Shown here in pieces: positions 41,188 through 57,766 of a stretch of 64,000 bases of DNA (position 1 is the stretch's first letter; the number at the start of each line of letters is the position of its first letter). The stretch covers positions 1 to 64,000 of the forward strand of contig JABVXU010000149.1 in NCBI GenBank assembly GCA_013365365.1, in the 5' to 3' direction. The translations under genes were made by a program, and so were the position numbers. This DNA is from Cruorifilaria tuberocauda (taxonomy: Eukaryota; Nematoda; Chromadorea; Rhabditida; Onchocercidae). A model generated the notes under the pieces. It was not told where the DNA came from and made no database searches. It saw only the letters and a list, made by a program, of their open reading frames with translations.

Positions 41188-44100
41188 TAAACCAACAAAT
41201 AGCAACCCCTCCTTTCTACGCTACTCTTTTCTCTTTACATACGTGCACGTACGTATAAATGCTTACATGTATGCATGCAGGTCATGTTTCACGAATCTTC
41301 CCTAGCACTTATGCTTTATGGCAAAGACTGCATGTTAGCAAGGACGGGATATGCATGCGCCTGATAAGCATACAGATTAGTGATAATAAATGACTGAGGT
41401 TGATGTCGTATTAATTGGATTCATTTTTTTACTAACAAAACCTAATTAAAATTTTCCGTTTAGTTAATTATGCTCAATGTTCCGCCATGTCACATTAAAA
41501 TGAAGAATGGAAGAGAAGAGGTGATTTAATTGTGTCTATTATCGTCGAAAGAAGTATCCTAAATCCTAAAATAGACTTTTTTTGAGCTCAGAAAAGAAAA
41601 TTAAAATTCCTAAAATAATTTCCTGAGAAGTTTTTCCATCTTCCTTTTTAAAAAAACCAAAAGTTCGCTACTAATTACGAGATCTACATTTAAACAGCTA
41701 ATAATTGTGGCATAGCTAAAACAGTTTGCGAAATTGAGATTAAGATGTGTCATGCATTGAGCTATTCAAGCTTAATAACTACTTTCGCACTGATATGAAG
41801 ATTGAATAAAATTCCTATTCTTCTATCTAATTCATTCCATCTAAGTTCATCCATTGCATCCATTCTAGAATTTATCATTGATTATGATTTCAGGAATTTA
41901 GTTAATTGAGAACAGCGGGAGATAGAATGGTACTTGTTTTGATTTCTTATTCTGAAACGTCTATTTTGTTTACGAAGCGATCATAATCTATTTGAACGAT
42001 TTTAATTGTAACCCTTTTGCTCATATAATTAAAGGTTCTAGCATTCAGTGAAACGGAAAGGACTTCTCTTCTATCCATAAATCTTCAATTAAAGTTTAAA
42101 ATTTAGTACGATCAAACAATTTTGTTAACATTGTAAATCATTTAGGCAGAGAGGTCAATCAAATTCTTAACAGATTAGTAAATCAGGTAGTTTGGAAATC
42201 AAGAAACTGACCGGAGTCGGAGATTTGATACTGATGCTGCATATTGAAGAATATCTTTCCCCAATTTTTGTATTTATTTTAATTTTAACATTTTTTAGAC
42301 CTATGACACAAAAATTTTAAATATTCCTCTATTCAAAAAGCAAGTTTTCGTTTGAATTAAATACTTACAAAATAAAGCTTTTTCAACCTCAGTTCAATTT
42401 TTAATTTCCAATTTAATTGATTTTTAAACGCTCGATTTTGTAGAAAAATAGAATCAAGGAATTACTGCAAACAAGGAATTACTGGTTTTGAAAACCGTTT
42501 GAATAAGTTGGAAAATTCGCTGGAGCAGGTTTTTTTTTTTTGAATGAAGTACTTTTCTTTTTTCTAGCTCGATCTAAAACTGGAATGAAACAAAATTCAC
42601 AAAAGGGATAATTTTCAAGAGGATCGGAAATGATCGGAGAATATTTCTTGTACCATCAGCCCTAATGCGCTTATAATTTTGTTTCTGTTCCGTTCGGTAG
42701 GATCATCGTTCAAGAAATCAGCAATACGACGTCTAGAGAGATATCAGTTAACAAGAACTGATATTTGATCGAAATTAATTGCTGCTGAAATAAACTCTCC
42801 CATCAGATTCATTATGATTTCTCGCTTCGATGAGAACTTTAAGTGATTTGTGAGTAGAATGAAGTAATATGATACTACAATTAAACGGGATATTAGCCAT
42901 GCGATCATTTGTAACTTGAATGATTTTAAGAATATTGACAGTTCGTATCGGTTTTTAACTAAATTTCAGTAATAATATATGGCGATATTAATCGTCAGAA
43001 TATTTGCAAAAAAAATAAACTTATGCTGCACTGAACCATCGGGCAATTTTGGCGATGAGATGGAATTCGAAATCGGATAGTAGAAGCTCTATTCATCGAA
43101 AATAAATTTAGTATATATATATTGGATTATGTTTATCATTGTGTTAAACGAACTTGTATATATCATAAATGATAATAAACCATCATGGTGATTTTCTGAA
43201 GCTGTTGAGTAATGAATTTTTGCTATATTAATTTGTAATTTAATACAAAATAACGAGCATAAAATTTTGATGAACAGAAATGACCCTTACTTCGAACAGA
43301 AATGTGACATGAGATGAAGATTATTTTTTATGCAAGAGAAAAAAAAGCATCGACAGCTTCAAATTCTCCGTAAAAAACTAATGAATATTAACAGAGAGAA
43401 ATAAGTGATAAAACCTAACAGTTGGTGAAATGATAACATTGGCCTAAAAATGTTCTCCTTCAAGTGTCATTTTTCACTGACTGAATTACACAGCATATCT
43501 GTCAAAGATTTGAAGTGGTAATGAAACTTTTGCTAACAGTATACTTTTTAAAAGATTATTAAGTTGATTATTGTTTGTATAATTCAGAAACTGAAGTGAT
43601 ATATTTCATTTAGATAAATTTTTTATAAACTATGAAAGAGTTACCGTTGTTACGTCGTCCTTCAAATATTGTCAAATATTGCTTACATCAAATTGGCAAA
43701 GCTATTTACTCAAATTAATAAGTTTGAAAATATTTCAAAATGTCATGTCATTGACGACCTGTTCTTTTTTTTAACTTTACATTTACAGTTTCATATGCAT
43801 TTGCGCTCTTCATTAATTTTTTTTTTAATACATTTCATCAATGATGCTATTCCACGTATAAACCATTCTTTTTTCTGATGTTATTTCTTGCTTATCAATT
43901 ATCTTTGTCCTGCAATATTTTACATTCAGAAAAAATTGAAATGTGAGCATTTTTGCTGGAATGACAAAAATATTAATGACTGATTGATTCCCCGGAAAAG
44001 AATTTTAGAAAAGAAATATTCGTATCTTACTAATGTCTTACAAAACTTTATGCTGTGTCGTTCAAATTATTGCATTTTACATGCTATTCCTCAGGAAATT

Positions 44101-46457
44101 TTTGAAATGTTTACTTTTACTTTTTTCATGATATTTGTTGTTTAAGAAACCAGCTAATATTGATCAATTTTCTAAATCTATTAGTTATAATAAAAGTTTA
44201 TAAAATTAAGAAATCTGCTTAAAATAAACTGTCATCTAATTTTTCCATTTCACTATATATTAACATTCCTGTTCGAGTTCTGGTTCTTGCACTTGTTACT
44301 CTTCCGTTTCAATTTCCGATTAAACAATAAATCGTATATTGTTGGATATAGTAAATACTTCGGTAGAAGCAATGCCAAAATATTAAACATAAAAAAATAA
44401 AAATGCCAACAATATTGAAGTCCATTCAAGTGTTTGCTTCAATTAGCAATATTGTCTGCTACTGATAAACCCACGGGTAACGCTTAACTGGTGATGCTTT
44501 TTCGAATATAAAGCTATCTGTGGTTATCGATTAATTCATTAACAATAAAATCCTCATGTTTTACCTTCTTTTCTTCCAAATTAATCTGCAGTAAAGTTAT
44601 GCTTAAAAGCTCATCTCAGCTATTGGCGGAGATTGATGTTTTAGGGAATACGCGAAAAATTTTGCCTCTTATATGTCAACTTTTTTTCATTAATTGTGGA
44701 TTAATTATGGATTTTTAAATATATTCTCAAATTATCTTAGAAAAATGAAAATCGAAGTTTTATTTCGAATGGTATAAAAAAATCATCCATTGTAAGTCAG
44801 TTCATCACTCAATTACTTAATACCTCGTTTATTTTTAACTGTAAATTACTTAAATATTAATTAATTACTTACTGATTAATTATTGTTGTCATAAATAGTA
44901 AGGGATAATACCATGCAAACTTCTTTCCAATAATTTCATCACCAAAATTTCACATTTGCAATGAAATTTGTCCTCTATTATAGGACAATAATAGTTCCAT
45001 AGATTTATGGAACTATTTTTTCATATCAAATATTACTTTTGCAGGGAGTTATTTGGATTTATCAAGTCTAATTTAAATTTGTTATGACTTTCATAACAGG
45101 TTTATTTGTAGAGAGATTAAAATGAATGCTAGAATGGTAATAGTTATTGGTTATATTTGCATGAACATACAAGAGAAATATTTTTTCCCATTCCTTTGAA
45201 TACATTTTTACAAAAGTTGATTTATTAAATTCATATAGATCAACTCAGACTATAGCCATTATTGATGAGTTGAAATGTTCAAATTAAGCAATATGACAGA
45301 CGAAGATAAAATCTTACTTCGTAGTGTACTTCTGGTCAACTTTATACTTTCATGTTCATATTATCGTTTCATTTAAAGATTAATACGCAATATCTATCTT
45401 CTTTCCAAATGAAAGCTTGAGAAATACTGCAACAGTGTGAAACTTAAAGTGAAAGAGCTAAGCCATGCCCTCCAAGTTTTGTAGAAACATATGTCAGCAC
45501 TTCTAATATTTTAGATTCCATTGTGTCTTTTGCATAGTCTTTGGATGAATTTTATCTTCATTGAGATGGTTAGATCAGCTAGACCAGATGCAGATATTGC
45601 AGTCATAAACAGAGAGGGTCATGTTTATTGTGTTGTCTGCAACTCTATTTTTTATCGGAACGCTTTATTTTTACAAAGTTTGCAAATTGGCAGATCCTTT
45701 CCATTTTTCGATAGTTCTATCAACATGATGCAAATTCCAATTAAATGATAATCTTATATTATAGAGAAGGTAATCGGAAATAGGAAAAAGTAACTCTTTA
45801 AATAACTCAAGCTAAAGTGATAGAGAATGTTGCAAAAACATCACCTCTCGGTAACGTTAACATCCTAGAAATCCAGAACTATGACATGAAGTCTCATATT
45901 GGAGTCACTTTCTTATTAGATTCCAGTGAAAGTTATAATCGGCGACTCAACAAGTAAATCGTTGCATTAATTATACACGTTGAATAACAAATAACTCTTC
46001 AAGTTCCAAGCGACATTCGCTAAAACTAATACTGCTGATAAACAACATAACGTTGATTTCTAGTGGGCAGTTTCAAGAAAACAGGAAAAAGAGGTACCTC
46101 AATATGTTACTGTAGACCAGTTAAATCTTACATAATAAAATCATAGTAATCATACAACAGTATGAAATCAAGGAATAATGGATATAAATGACCAGAAATA
46201 CGAAACAAGATATCGTAAAAGTTATCGAAACCAAATTATCGAATATGAAAGAAAATCAACTGAAATTATTCGAGTATTGTTCATTATACCAATTCTATAA
46301 ATTATAGTATGAATGCCAAGTAATTGCAAATATGTCTACGAAACCTAAGCTCATGCATAATAATATCAATAGATGGACCTTGTAACCAAGGAAGCAGCAA
46401 TGATTCTTCTTTTCAACTTGCAGTAGGTCATTTATAGCGAAAAAAATTGGCCAAAGT

Positions 46458-48730
46458 TTATCGATGGCCAATATTTGACGATTCAGAATTCTTCGATGGT
46501 CCACAATCGATATAAGCAGGTCGAAACACTGTACGCACTTGCTCTGTTAGCCGCTGTTGTTGTGACGACTCTGGGACTGGCGAACTACGCGTACCGCGAT
46601 CAAACTTCCCTCCTTCACCTCTCACGCGTGTTAAGGCATGTTTATGTCTAGACTCGTGGAGATATTTCTAGAAAGAAGACACATTTACCACTTAACAAAC
46701 ACATGAAGAAAATTATTACTACTCACCCGCCTTTCTTTTGGAATTCTCCCTTCACTTTCAAGTTTCGCTCGAGCTGCTCTTCTTTTCAAAATTCTGTAAA
46801 GTGCTCATGTATAATATGCATGTATATATATAAGAAATTTTGCTTGATATAACTGATGATTGTGAAAATAACACATAGGTCAATAAATCAATAAAAACAC
46901 TCACCTGTGATACTGTTTGGCATTAACATAAAGCGGCTCTTCATCTGATTTAGTAGTAAAAGAACTGTTCGATGTTCCCTACAATAGGAAATTTGATAAA
47001 CAAGTTAAAAACCTGTCAAATGTATGGGACCATATTGAATACCTTCTTTTGTATACTAATAACTTTAGAAAAATCAACCTGTGTTGTTAGAAGTTGAACC
47101 ACATTTGAAATATCAATTCCTTTAGCATCTGAAAGTGAAGCAGTATGAAAACTATCTAATTGTTAGCATTTGAAAAATGAAAATTGCTTACTCTTCAATG
47201 ACACACGCTCCATGACAGGAACACGACTCTAATCACCGAAGCTTTTCTAGAAATAATCTATGATCTCTTACGATCCAACCCTTCTGACTCATCTACTATT
47301 AGATTAAACTAGGGTGTAAATTTAGAGAATAGGGAAAGGAAGGATCAAATCTTTTAAAGAGGAAACAGATGTTTGCTAATTCATTATGAGTTAACGACGA
47401 GGATACGAACATTTTCATAAATTAGCATTACACAACACTGGAAAAGATAAGGACTCTCATACAGAAAACGGTAGCAGTTTCAATGCTTCCACAGAGAATA
47501 CAATCAAATGAGATAGATACCTGTGAAAACGAAAGGCGAGCTTACGATGGGAGAGGAAGTTGAAGGTTCCTGATTTTGCTCGTTAACAGATATCGAAGGA
47601 GAACTGGGAAGAGTGATATATGATGCAACATCATTCAAATTAATCACTTGAACATTATTAGGCAGTACCTGAATGATAACTTTGTAAGAAAAAATAAATG
47701 CACTTTTGCACTAGTTTTTCCAAGCAAGTTTGGTTGACTGCTAAGTAAGAAAGCAGTATAATCATATCACCAGAAGATTACCGCTTTCGCTAATATTGCC
47801 AATACACTAACAACTTAAAAAAGAATGAAAAGAGAGAGCTGAAATTTTAATTTAAATCAAGTTCAACTGATGGCATATACAGATGTCTTCACCCAATTAG
47901 TCACATAATTCACGGTTTCCAAAAAAATTAATTAAAATACAGAATGACAACGACCTGCAGAGAATTCCCATTGAGCTGAAATGTTTGCTGGGCATTTGGT
48001 ATTAATATATACGATTTCTGTTCATTACCATTTACTGCAGTATCAAGATCAGTAGCCAAATTAACCACCTGCACTTGACACGGTTGATACTGAAACAACA
48101 AAAGCTATTGAACCATAGCATAGTATTATCATAAAAATAGATCATAGTTACCTGCAGTGCAAGAGTATGCAATAAACGTGAATTTACTAATAAAAAGAAA
48201 AAATTGCAATTGAACAATCTAAACTTGAATCTATCGCTGCTTTTACAAGATACTGAAAGGATGGAAGAATTCAAAACGATGGAATATTTCACTGAAACCT
48301 GAGGGAATGACGAGGTTGACGTAGGTTGACCATCATTTGCAACATATTGCTGCGTTGTTGACGTGCTGCCGTCGCTCCTGAAGTGAAATCATTTACGCAT
48401 AACCAAGTAAACTGCTATAAAATATTTATGCTATGATATATACTGACAGAATTACTGATAAAAAAAAGAAATTATGAGAATAACGAAGGGAAGGAAAAAT
48501 AAAATACTTAGTGAAAGATAGCGGCGATCTGGAAGAATTCAGTGAGAATTCCTGAAATCCTCAATAAACTATTCCCCTGGTGTAAAACTTCCCATCTTTC
48601 CCCGCTCCCGCGGAGAAAACCTACCAAAGCCCGAAAATAGCACTTATCAGCTCCCGCCTACTAATCCGCGTTCCACTTACATCTCATTGGCGGACGATGC
48701 ATTGCAAGTTGGCTGATTGGCCGGCACCAT
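46458..48730 (-). CDS. nfya: Nuclear transcription factor Y subunit alpha (NF-YA)
   Basis: A 286-residue NF-YA, the sequence-specific subunit of the CCAAT-binding NF-Y trimer. Nine exons, 5' to 3' on the minus strand: 48730-48681, 48377-48299, 48089-47955, 47668-47546, 47228-47192, 47128-47043, 46978-46905, 46793-46727, 46667-46458. Phases close exactly. The N-terminal half is rich in Gln, Ser and Thr (QVQVVNLATDLDTAV, NNVQVINLNDVASYI), as expected for the activation region. The conserved core begins EEPLYVNAKQYHRILKRRAA (subunit-interaction helix A1). It continues through GRIPKERRKYLHESRHKHAL and RGEGGKF (DNA-binding helix A2 and the GxGGRF-type motif). Start chosen: MVPANQPTCN, the only upstream ATG that splices in phase. 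Exon 5 uses an atypical acceptor (GGTGATTAG) and is the weakest junction. CCAAT boxes surround the start codon. C. elegans has nfya-1 and nfya-2; which one this matches is not resolved. Confidence 0.95.
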
Positions 48731-49146
48731 TCGGGCAGTCCAATCACAATCGATTACCTCCTAAACAAATACAACGCGACACGCCCGACAACCTTTTTAG
48801 TGCTCGCTCTTATCGTTTCAGACCAATTCCACTTCTTGGCCCTATCACCACATCCCGTCCCTTTTTGTCGATTCTTCTCCCAATCGATCCACTCATTATT
48901 GTAATGTATTGTATTGATGTGACAACTGTAATATTCCTCGCAATTGAGCTATCAAAATATGTTGATTGAACGAAAATACCTGCTTAGTCTGGAGCTATTA
49001 AAGTATCTCAGTCGCTCAAATACCCTGATTGACGCATTTAAACTGAATTAGTGCAAATTTTAGAAAATGTAAAATGCTCCACGCATATTTCCTTCAAGAA
49101 TCTTTCATCATCAGGAGACAAGTATCACCTTGTTTCATAGACCAAT
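48686..49146. promoter_or_regulatory. Cluster of CCAAT boxes at the NF-YA 5' end
   Basis: CCAAT on the gene's own (minus) strand occurs at 48686-48690 and 48716-48720. On the opposite strand it occurs at 48740-48744, 48823-48827, 48880-48884 and 49142-49146. The two sense boxes are 30 bp apart and lie inside exon 1; the others lie upstream of the ATG. GGCCAATCA at the second box fits the full NF-Y consensus RRCCAATSR; the others are partial matches. With roughly 70% AT, about one pentamer per 500 bp is expected on both strands together, so five within 200 bp is high. Confidence 0.5.
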
Positions 49147-50677
49147 TCGCATGCTGAAAAATGCACACTTCTTAAACGCGTAAAGCTCACTTAACAGTAC
49201 GTCTCGCTTCTAATTTCTCTTCTGCGTTCAGTTTAACTTTGCTTTAGTTGCATTCCAAGAACTTTCACGATGCTCACGCTCTTTTTCAATCTAAAGCTCC
49301 ATCAAGGAGACGTCGTTCGATTCTTTTAGTTCTTAGCGCAAACCCTGCACAAAACTAACTGGACAACAACAGCTAGAAAATTCGATATTTGCAAATAGGT
49401 CCGACGTCTAGGCTTCTCTACACACCTTCTTCCCTCATATTTTTATCATTTATTATTCAATGTGCTATAAAATAGATCGTTTTTACTTTTGCTTGAATGA
49501 ACACGAGTAAAATACAGATAGCACACACAGACGGACAAAACGTAAAAGCAAAATGACCAAAGACAATATTACGAAAACATCATGGATCATAATACAATGA
49601 AATGCCACTCCTTATGCATTAATAATTTTTAAAACATTCTCACTATTTCACATAGAAAATGGCCAATGAGACACAATATTTCGGACTTCCATATTTTTAA
49701 ATTTTATGAGAAAGATCAGCTCGTATTTTAACATGTCCACTTGCTCATGTTCTGCATTACAAGACTTTAAACCACACAACTTAATACAGTAAAGAAAAAT
49801 ATGGAAGCCTCAAACCGATAAATTTACGATACATATAAAAAGCATACATATCACAGCAATTTTTCAAGAGTTTTCAACTGCTTGAATTGTACAGAAAGAA
49901 ACATACAGAATATTTTCCTGCACTTCCACTTCTTCATATGTTAAACAAAAAGAAACGCGTGAAATGATTATGAAGCAATGAGATCTACGAAACAATCAAT
50001 GTCAACATTCGTGAATAACAAAATTATAAACTATCGTATACGCAGATCAACCACTCTAAAATTTGATAAACTGAGTACAAATCGAAAGCTCATCATTTGA
50101 TCCATTTCCTTAATTGCAACATTTCATAACTAGAACTGCTGAAAGCTGTAACAAATGCACCATCAGTAATAAATTCAAAAATCTTGTCCGCTGATATTAG
50201 AAAATCTTTTGGCAAGTGGCATTATCGAAAGTATAAAGAGTAGGAAAAAGACAAATCATATGGATTTTACAAAATATATATTTAGTTAACTTACGACAAA
50301 ACCAGAGCCGAGATCAAGATAAATAATCTGTATTTGTGCAGTTTATGTCTGCTAATCATCCTTGCTATGTTACTATATCTCACTTCTACTGAGAAATAAT
50401 TGTTATCGATTTGAAAAAAGTGTATGAACTGAGTATAAACCAACCTCCCACTACTACACTGTATTAAAACAGTTACTCGATGAAATAAATCCTTGAACAA
50501 CATTACAATCTCTATATGTTCCCTCGTAAGTATTCATCCAAACCAAATTTATAATTTCATGAAAACAGATACAGTAAAGCAAAGAGCCACCCTTTTAACT
50601 GAAAGTCCAAGAATGCTATCAAAAGTCAGACAACGGTTCAGTAATCTGCGATCGAAATGCAGACTGCAAACAAATAG
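48731..50677. other. Intergenic between NF-YA and TMEM184
   Basis: About 2 kb separating two minus-strand genes, too wide for a typical nematode operon. It holds the NF-YA promoter (GC-rich near 48.6-48.9 kb) and the TMEM184 3' flank. A plus-strand frame at 48697-48969 overlaps NF-YA exon 1 antisense and is not supported. Extra 3' exons of TMEM184 could lie here if the donor-like GTAAGT in its last exon is used. Confidence 0.55.
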
Positions 50678-54143
<3,466 letters not shown>

Positions 54144-56511
54144 TTCCGTCTAAAAAAAGGCTACTTTGTAAAACCGATGGTGAAATGGAATATATACTGT
54201 CTAACAATGAAAAAAAAAACAATGATGATTCAACTGCAGTACATTTTAAACTAGTTGTATGTGGCTAAAAAGAAAGCTCTCAAAATCAATTTGCCTAGTG
54301 CTTTTTAATTTTTTTCAGTGTCGATCGAAGCTCACAAACGCACTAATTTGTACAAGTTCCCTTTTTCAGTGATTTGAATGAACGAATTTAGAAATGCAAT
54401 AGAACGTACAGGTAGTAAGCCAATAGTCGGCTGATACGAAGCAGAGCATAAAATGCCGCTATTTGCCCAATTTGTTTAAACCGAGAGACGAGAGAACATC
54501 AAATACGTGATGTACCACAGCGAAGAAGAGGAAAGAGTGTGCTGCAATTGTGCGCTAAGCGAAAGACTAATAAATTTATGCCTCAACTGAGGAAACATTA
54601 ACCGTAACGTATCGAATCCTACCAATTACATCTCCCTCCCCTAACGCTCATGTAAAAAATCAAAAAAGCGATCCGATGAGATGATTAATGGTGAAAGTAT
54701 ACTTGTTCCATCAATCTAGATTGCGCACAAATCAAATTAATTTGGAAATGAACGTAAAGCTTCGAATAAGTTGAAAAATATACTCCTTATGCTGGTGGAC
54801 AATGACAGTGGTTAGAATAAGGACAGAGTAATTAACGAAGTGATAAGATTGAACGGGAAGAATGTAACATATTATCAACCACACACATATCCAGGCAATG
54901 TCCAGCAACTAAAATACAAAAGAAGTCTTTACGAAAGACTTCTAACTCTCATTTCATCCCCTCAAAATTTTCCTTCAAACCGTTCACGAAAAAGCTCGAA
55001 AAAAACCATGCAGAGAGCATTTCGAATTGCATTGGTAAATCAAAGAAGTACGGAATGAAAAGGAAATTCAGAGGAATGCGTTAAAACTAGTTTATGAACC
55101 GTTCTTTCGTCTTACTTCAGCCCAACAATGGAAAGTTGTGGTACCCTTTGAGCGTGCCAATGCTGACTGCCACAACAACCGAGTTGTAAAGAAAGGGAAC
55201 GAGTCGTTTCTTTCCATGAGGTCACATTCATTTCTAACTCACTCCATCAATTCATTACATGCACATACATACAACACACACAGACAGAGACACACATACA
55301 CACTTATCCCTTATGTAACCATACGGTGATAAGAGCACCCTACACGATCAATCCATGAAACCCCTAGGAATGTGTCCTTTTACGCAGTATTCCCATCAGC
55401 ATCCTTCCATGGCCAAAGTATGTAAACATCTTCTGCCAACCTCTGCTTCCCATCTTCAAACTTCATCGATATCCTAAGCTGTCGGAGTGTATGAAGAACC
55501 TCAAATACAATTGTGCATATGCACATTATACCCTAGCACTCCTTCGAAACTATAGCTGATGTTAATAGCATTTGTAATGGAGTGCCACACACGTGTGCCT
55601 ACTAGATAGCTAGTTAGCTGGACAGAAATGCAGCAGATTACCATCATAGCGATACACATAACAGCTTACTAGCTATCGTCGCCCAATCAATGATAGTCCA
55701 CGCCCGCCCCCTCACTTCGTTAGCTGTCTTCGTACATAGTATGTTACTACACGAGAGCAAAATTGGTAGACTACATTGATGGATACGCTGTGAAAACTTT
55801 TCTCTGACCGCGAATATCGAAATTTCAAATCGCCTCTTCCGTCATTTTCCACTTCTGCATTGCACTGGCATCCAACAAATGAATGCATTGATTGTGTCGG
55901 TTATATGGATGAATGCCTCTGAACTGTGGATGTACAATGGTTGTGAATGACAAGTTCAACAAAATTTCAGAAGTTAAAGCAAGGCACGAGTGTGGGATAT
56001 CAATTGGATCAAGTTCGATTAAGTCAATCAATTAATAGTATACCGTGGAATCCTTTTTATCACGTGTCAATATAAACTTTCATAGATATGCTCTACAACA
56101 ATAGATTCCACAAACAGCTTGTACATGGATATTTCTGAATACTCTGAACTTTTTTCTCTAAGCTCGACTATGATCTTGAGAAATGGCGCTGAACGTGCTT
56201 TGCACATCCTCAGTCCTTCATTGTACCAATCGACCTTTGCTGCTCGCTGCTGGTCCCTTCATCGATACTGCATCTTAGCTGATTGCAACATCATCCAGGT
56301 AGGTTATTCGTATAAAACTTCTGTAGATGTATGTCTTCCTGTCTCTGACGAAATATGATTGAACCACCTTTCAATTATGTTTAGCGGTTTACTTTTTGGT
56401 TGATACCTTTTCCTTTTATCTTGATTTTGTAAAACACATGGACACCAGATATAATGTTGATGCATCAGAACAGGCAGCTAATTATATCATTTCCACTGCA
56501 AATCCAGTAAG
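54144..56511. other. Divergent intergenic region between TMEM184 and the TDP-43-like gene
   Basis: Promoter region shared by two genes read in opposite directions. It is somewhat GC-richer at 54.4-55.8 kb than most of the window and has a short CACACA/CAGAGACACA stretch near 55.27 kb. Several 60-80 codon open frames show no domain and no splice partner. I see no RNA gene. Confidence 0.5.
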
Positions 56512-57673
56512 ATGGATGGAGAACAGATCTGCAGCTCGGATGACTCACTAAAATCAGTACGTTATTGTATTTAGGTCATCATTGTTATTAAGTAGTAATA
56601 TTAATAAATTTTCCTTGCCATCATTTTAAGATATTAGATTTGTGACAGAGAGAACAATTATCCGGAGGTTAGGATTATGTCAGAATAGCACTGGTAGTTG
56701 TAGATATGTGCACCAGAAGAATGGGTTGTGGTATCGAATGCTATGGGTAGCAAAGGTATCGAGATTCCTCTGTGTCCTTCACATGGCGTGCTGCATGTCA
56801 GGACACTAAGAAATGTTTTCAAGGATGCTACGGGACTAAAATATCGAAATCCCGACACCGGTCTCGACAGAGTGCTCTTGTATGTTTGATTTCCTTACTT
56901 CCTTACTGTTAGTGAGTAATTCGTACGACAAGGTTCAGAAGAGAAAATGATTAATGACCGTAGCTCTTAGACATGGCAATTCTTTTCCTGAACTGTGTCA
57001 TCTTCAAGGTCCAACTCAATGCCTTGTCGAGTATAAGATGGTCAAAACTAGTTGACGCTCCGCAGGCGTAATTTGAAGCTTTGCAATGATCCTCATTCGT
57101 GAACCTCTATGTAGAGAGAGAGAGAGGGAGAAGGAGTATCCGGCAGATTTATTGAACACTACAGTTCTTATTGGGCTGCTTATTGATCACAGGACTAGAC
57201 CAGTTGTCTTCCTTCAAGACAGCAACTACTAATGACAGATTTCATTTATTTAATAATGGTCTTTCTAAAAACCTAATTTTTTTGGTCACTTTGTAGGATG
57301 GATCATGACGAAACATGCTTTATAGCGCCGACAGGAGGGTGGAAAAACAAAATGTTCACTGTCGTGCGTCCTGCGAAGTTCGGTCTGTTGCATTTTTCAT
57401 TTCGAATTCTTGAACTTAGTTTTCTCACTCTTGCCGTCCTATCAATTCACTTGCTTACTGCAAATGGATTAATGAATATCGGATTTCTAAAACACTAATG
57501 CAGTATCTTTAGTACGTCCGCCAGGGAACGCAAAAAAGCAAGTGAAACGCTCATTAGGTAACAAATCAAAGGCGATGGTTGATATGGATTCAAACTCCGA
57601 TGGAAAAATGAGACCCGTTTTAGTGAGTTCGAAAGCTAGCTGTGCATCAACAGTTCCAGAAAGTGCTTGTTAA
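56512..57673 (+). CDS. TDP-43-type N-terminal-domain protein lacking RRMs
   Basis: A 158-residue protein in four exons: 56512-56556, 56704-56879, 57297-57382, 57504-57673. The first donor is a clean GTACGT and phases close exactly. Residues about 16-95 match the ubiquitin-like N-terminal domain of TDP-43/TDP-1: EEWVVVSNAMGSKGIEIPL, then FKDATGLKYRNPDTG (compare GLRYRNP in human TDP-43), then APTGGWKNKMFTVVRP (compare the human APDAGWGNLVYVVNYP). A basic stretch AKKQVKRSLGNKSK follows, where TDP-43 has its nuclear localisation signal (KVKRA). The protein then ends (SSKASCASTVPESAC, TAA). No RRM1/RRM2 is found before AATAAA at 57767 or before the convergent INTS10 gene. In TDP-43 this domain drives head-to-tail oligomerisation; an RRM-less form could modulate a full-length partner, which is inference. 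The last exon has two acceptors 9 nt apart (57504 or 57513). Confidence 0.8.
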
Positions 57674-57766
57674 AGTGGATGATGTTTATTGTGAGAACTT
57701 CGCCAGCATCGTTGTATTTTGATCGCTTCCTCTTTTATTTTCTCGTTTTCTTGTTAGTTTTAGCGT

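Larger units (their letters stand above)
34282..46457. other. About 12 kb without a recognisable gene
   Basis: Reading both strands I find no conserved protein domain, tRNA or rRNA here. It holds the innexin 5' flank, simple repeats, a long pyrimidine tract, a GC-rich island at 40.44-40.85 kb and a CTCTTT minisatellite. A 142-codon plus-strand frame at 36479-36907 is created by the pyrimidine tract (Ser/Phe/Leu runs). The stretch 45.5-46.2 kb has slightly longer broken frames that might be a decayed element. The region may contain non-coding RNA genes or distal regulatory sequence that cannot be recognised by eye. Confidence 0.6.

Noticed and set aside
45521..46260. Broken frames that vaguely recall a retroelement polyprotein (for example GVTFLLDSSES)
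   Set aside because: No intact catalytic motif, no terminal repeats and several stops. The resemblance is too weak to call without a profile search.
48697..48969. 90-codon plus-strand frame opposite NF-YA exon 1
   Set aside because: It is antisense to a well-supported exon and promoter and has no domain.
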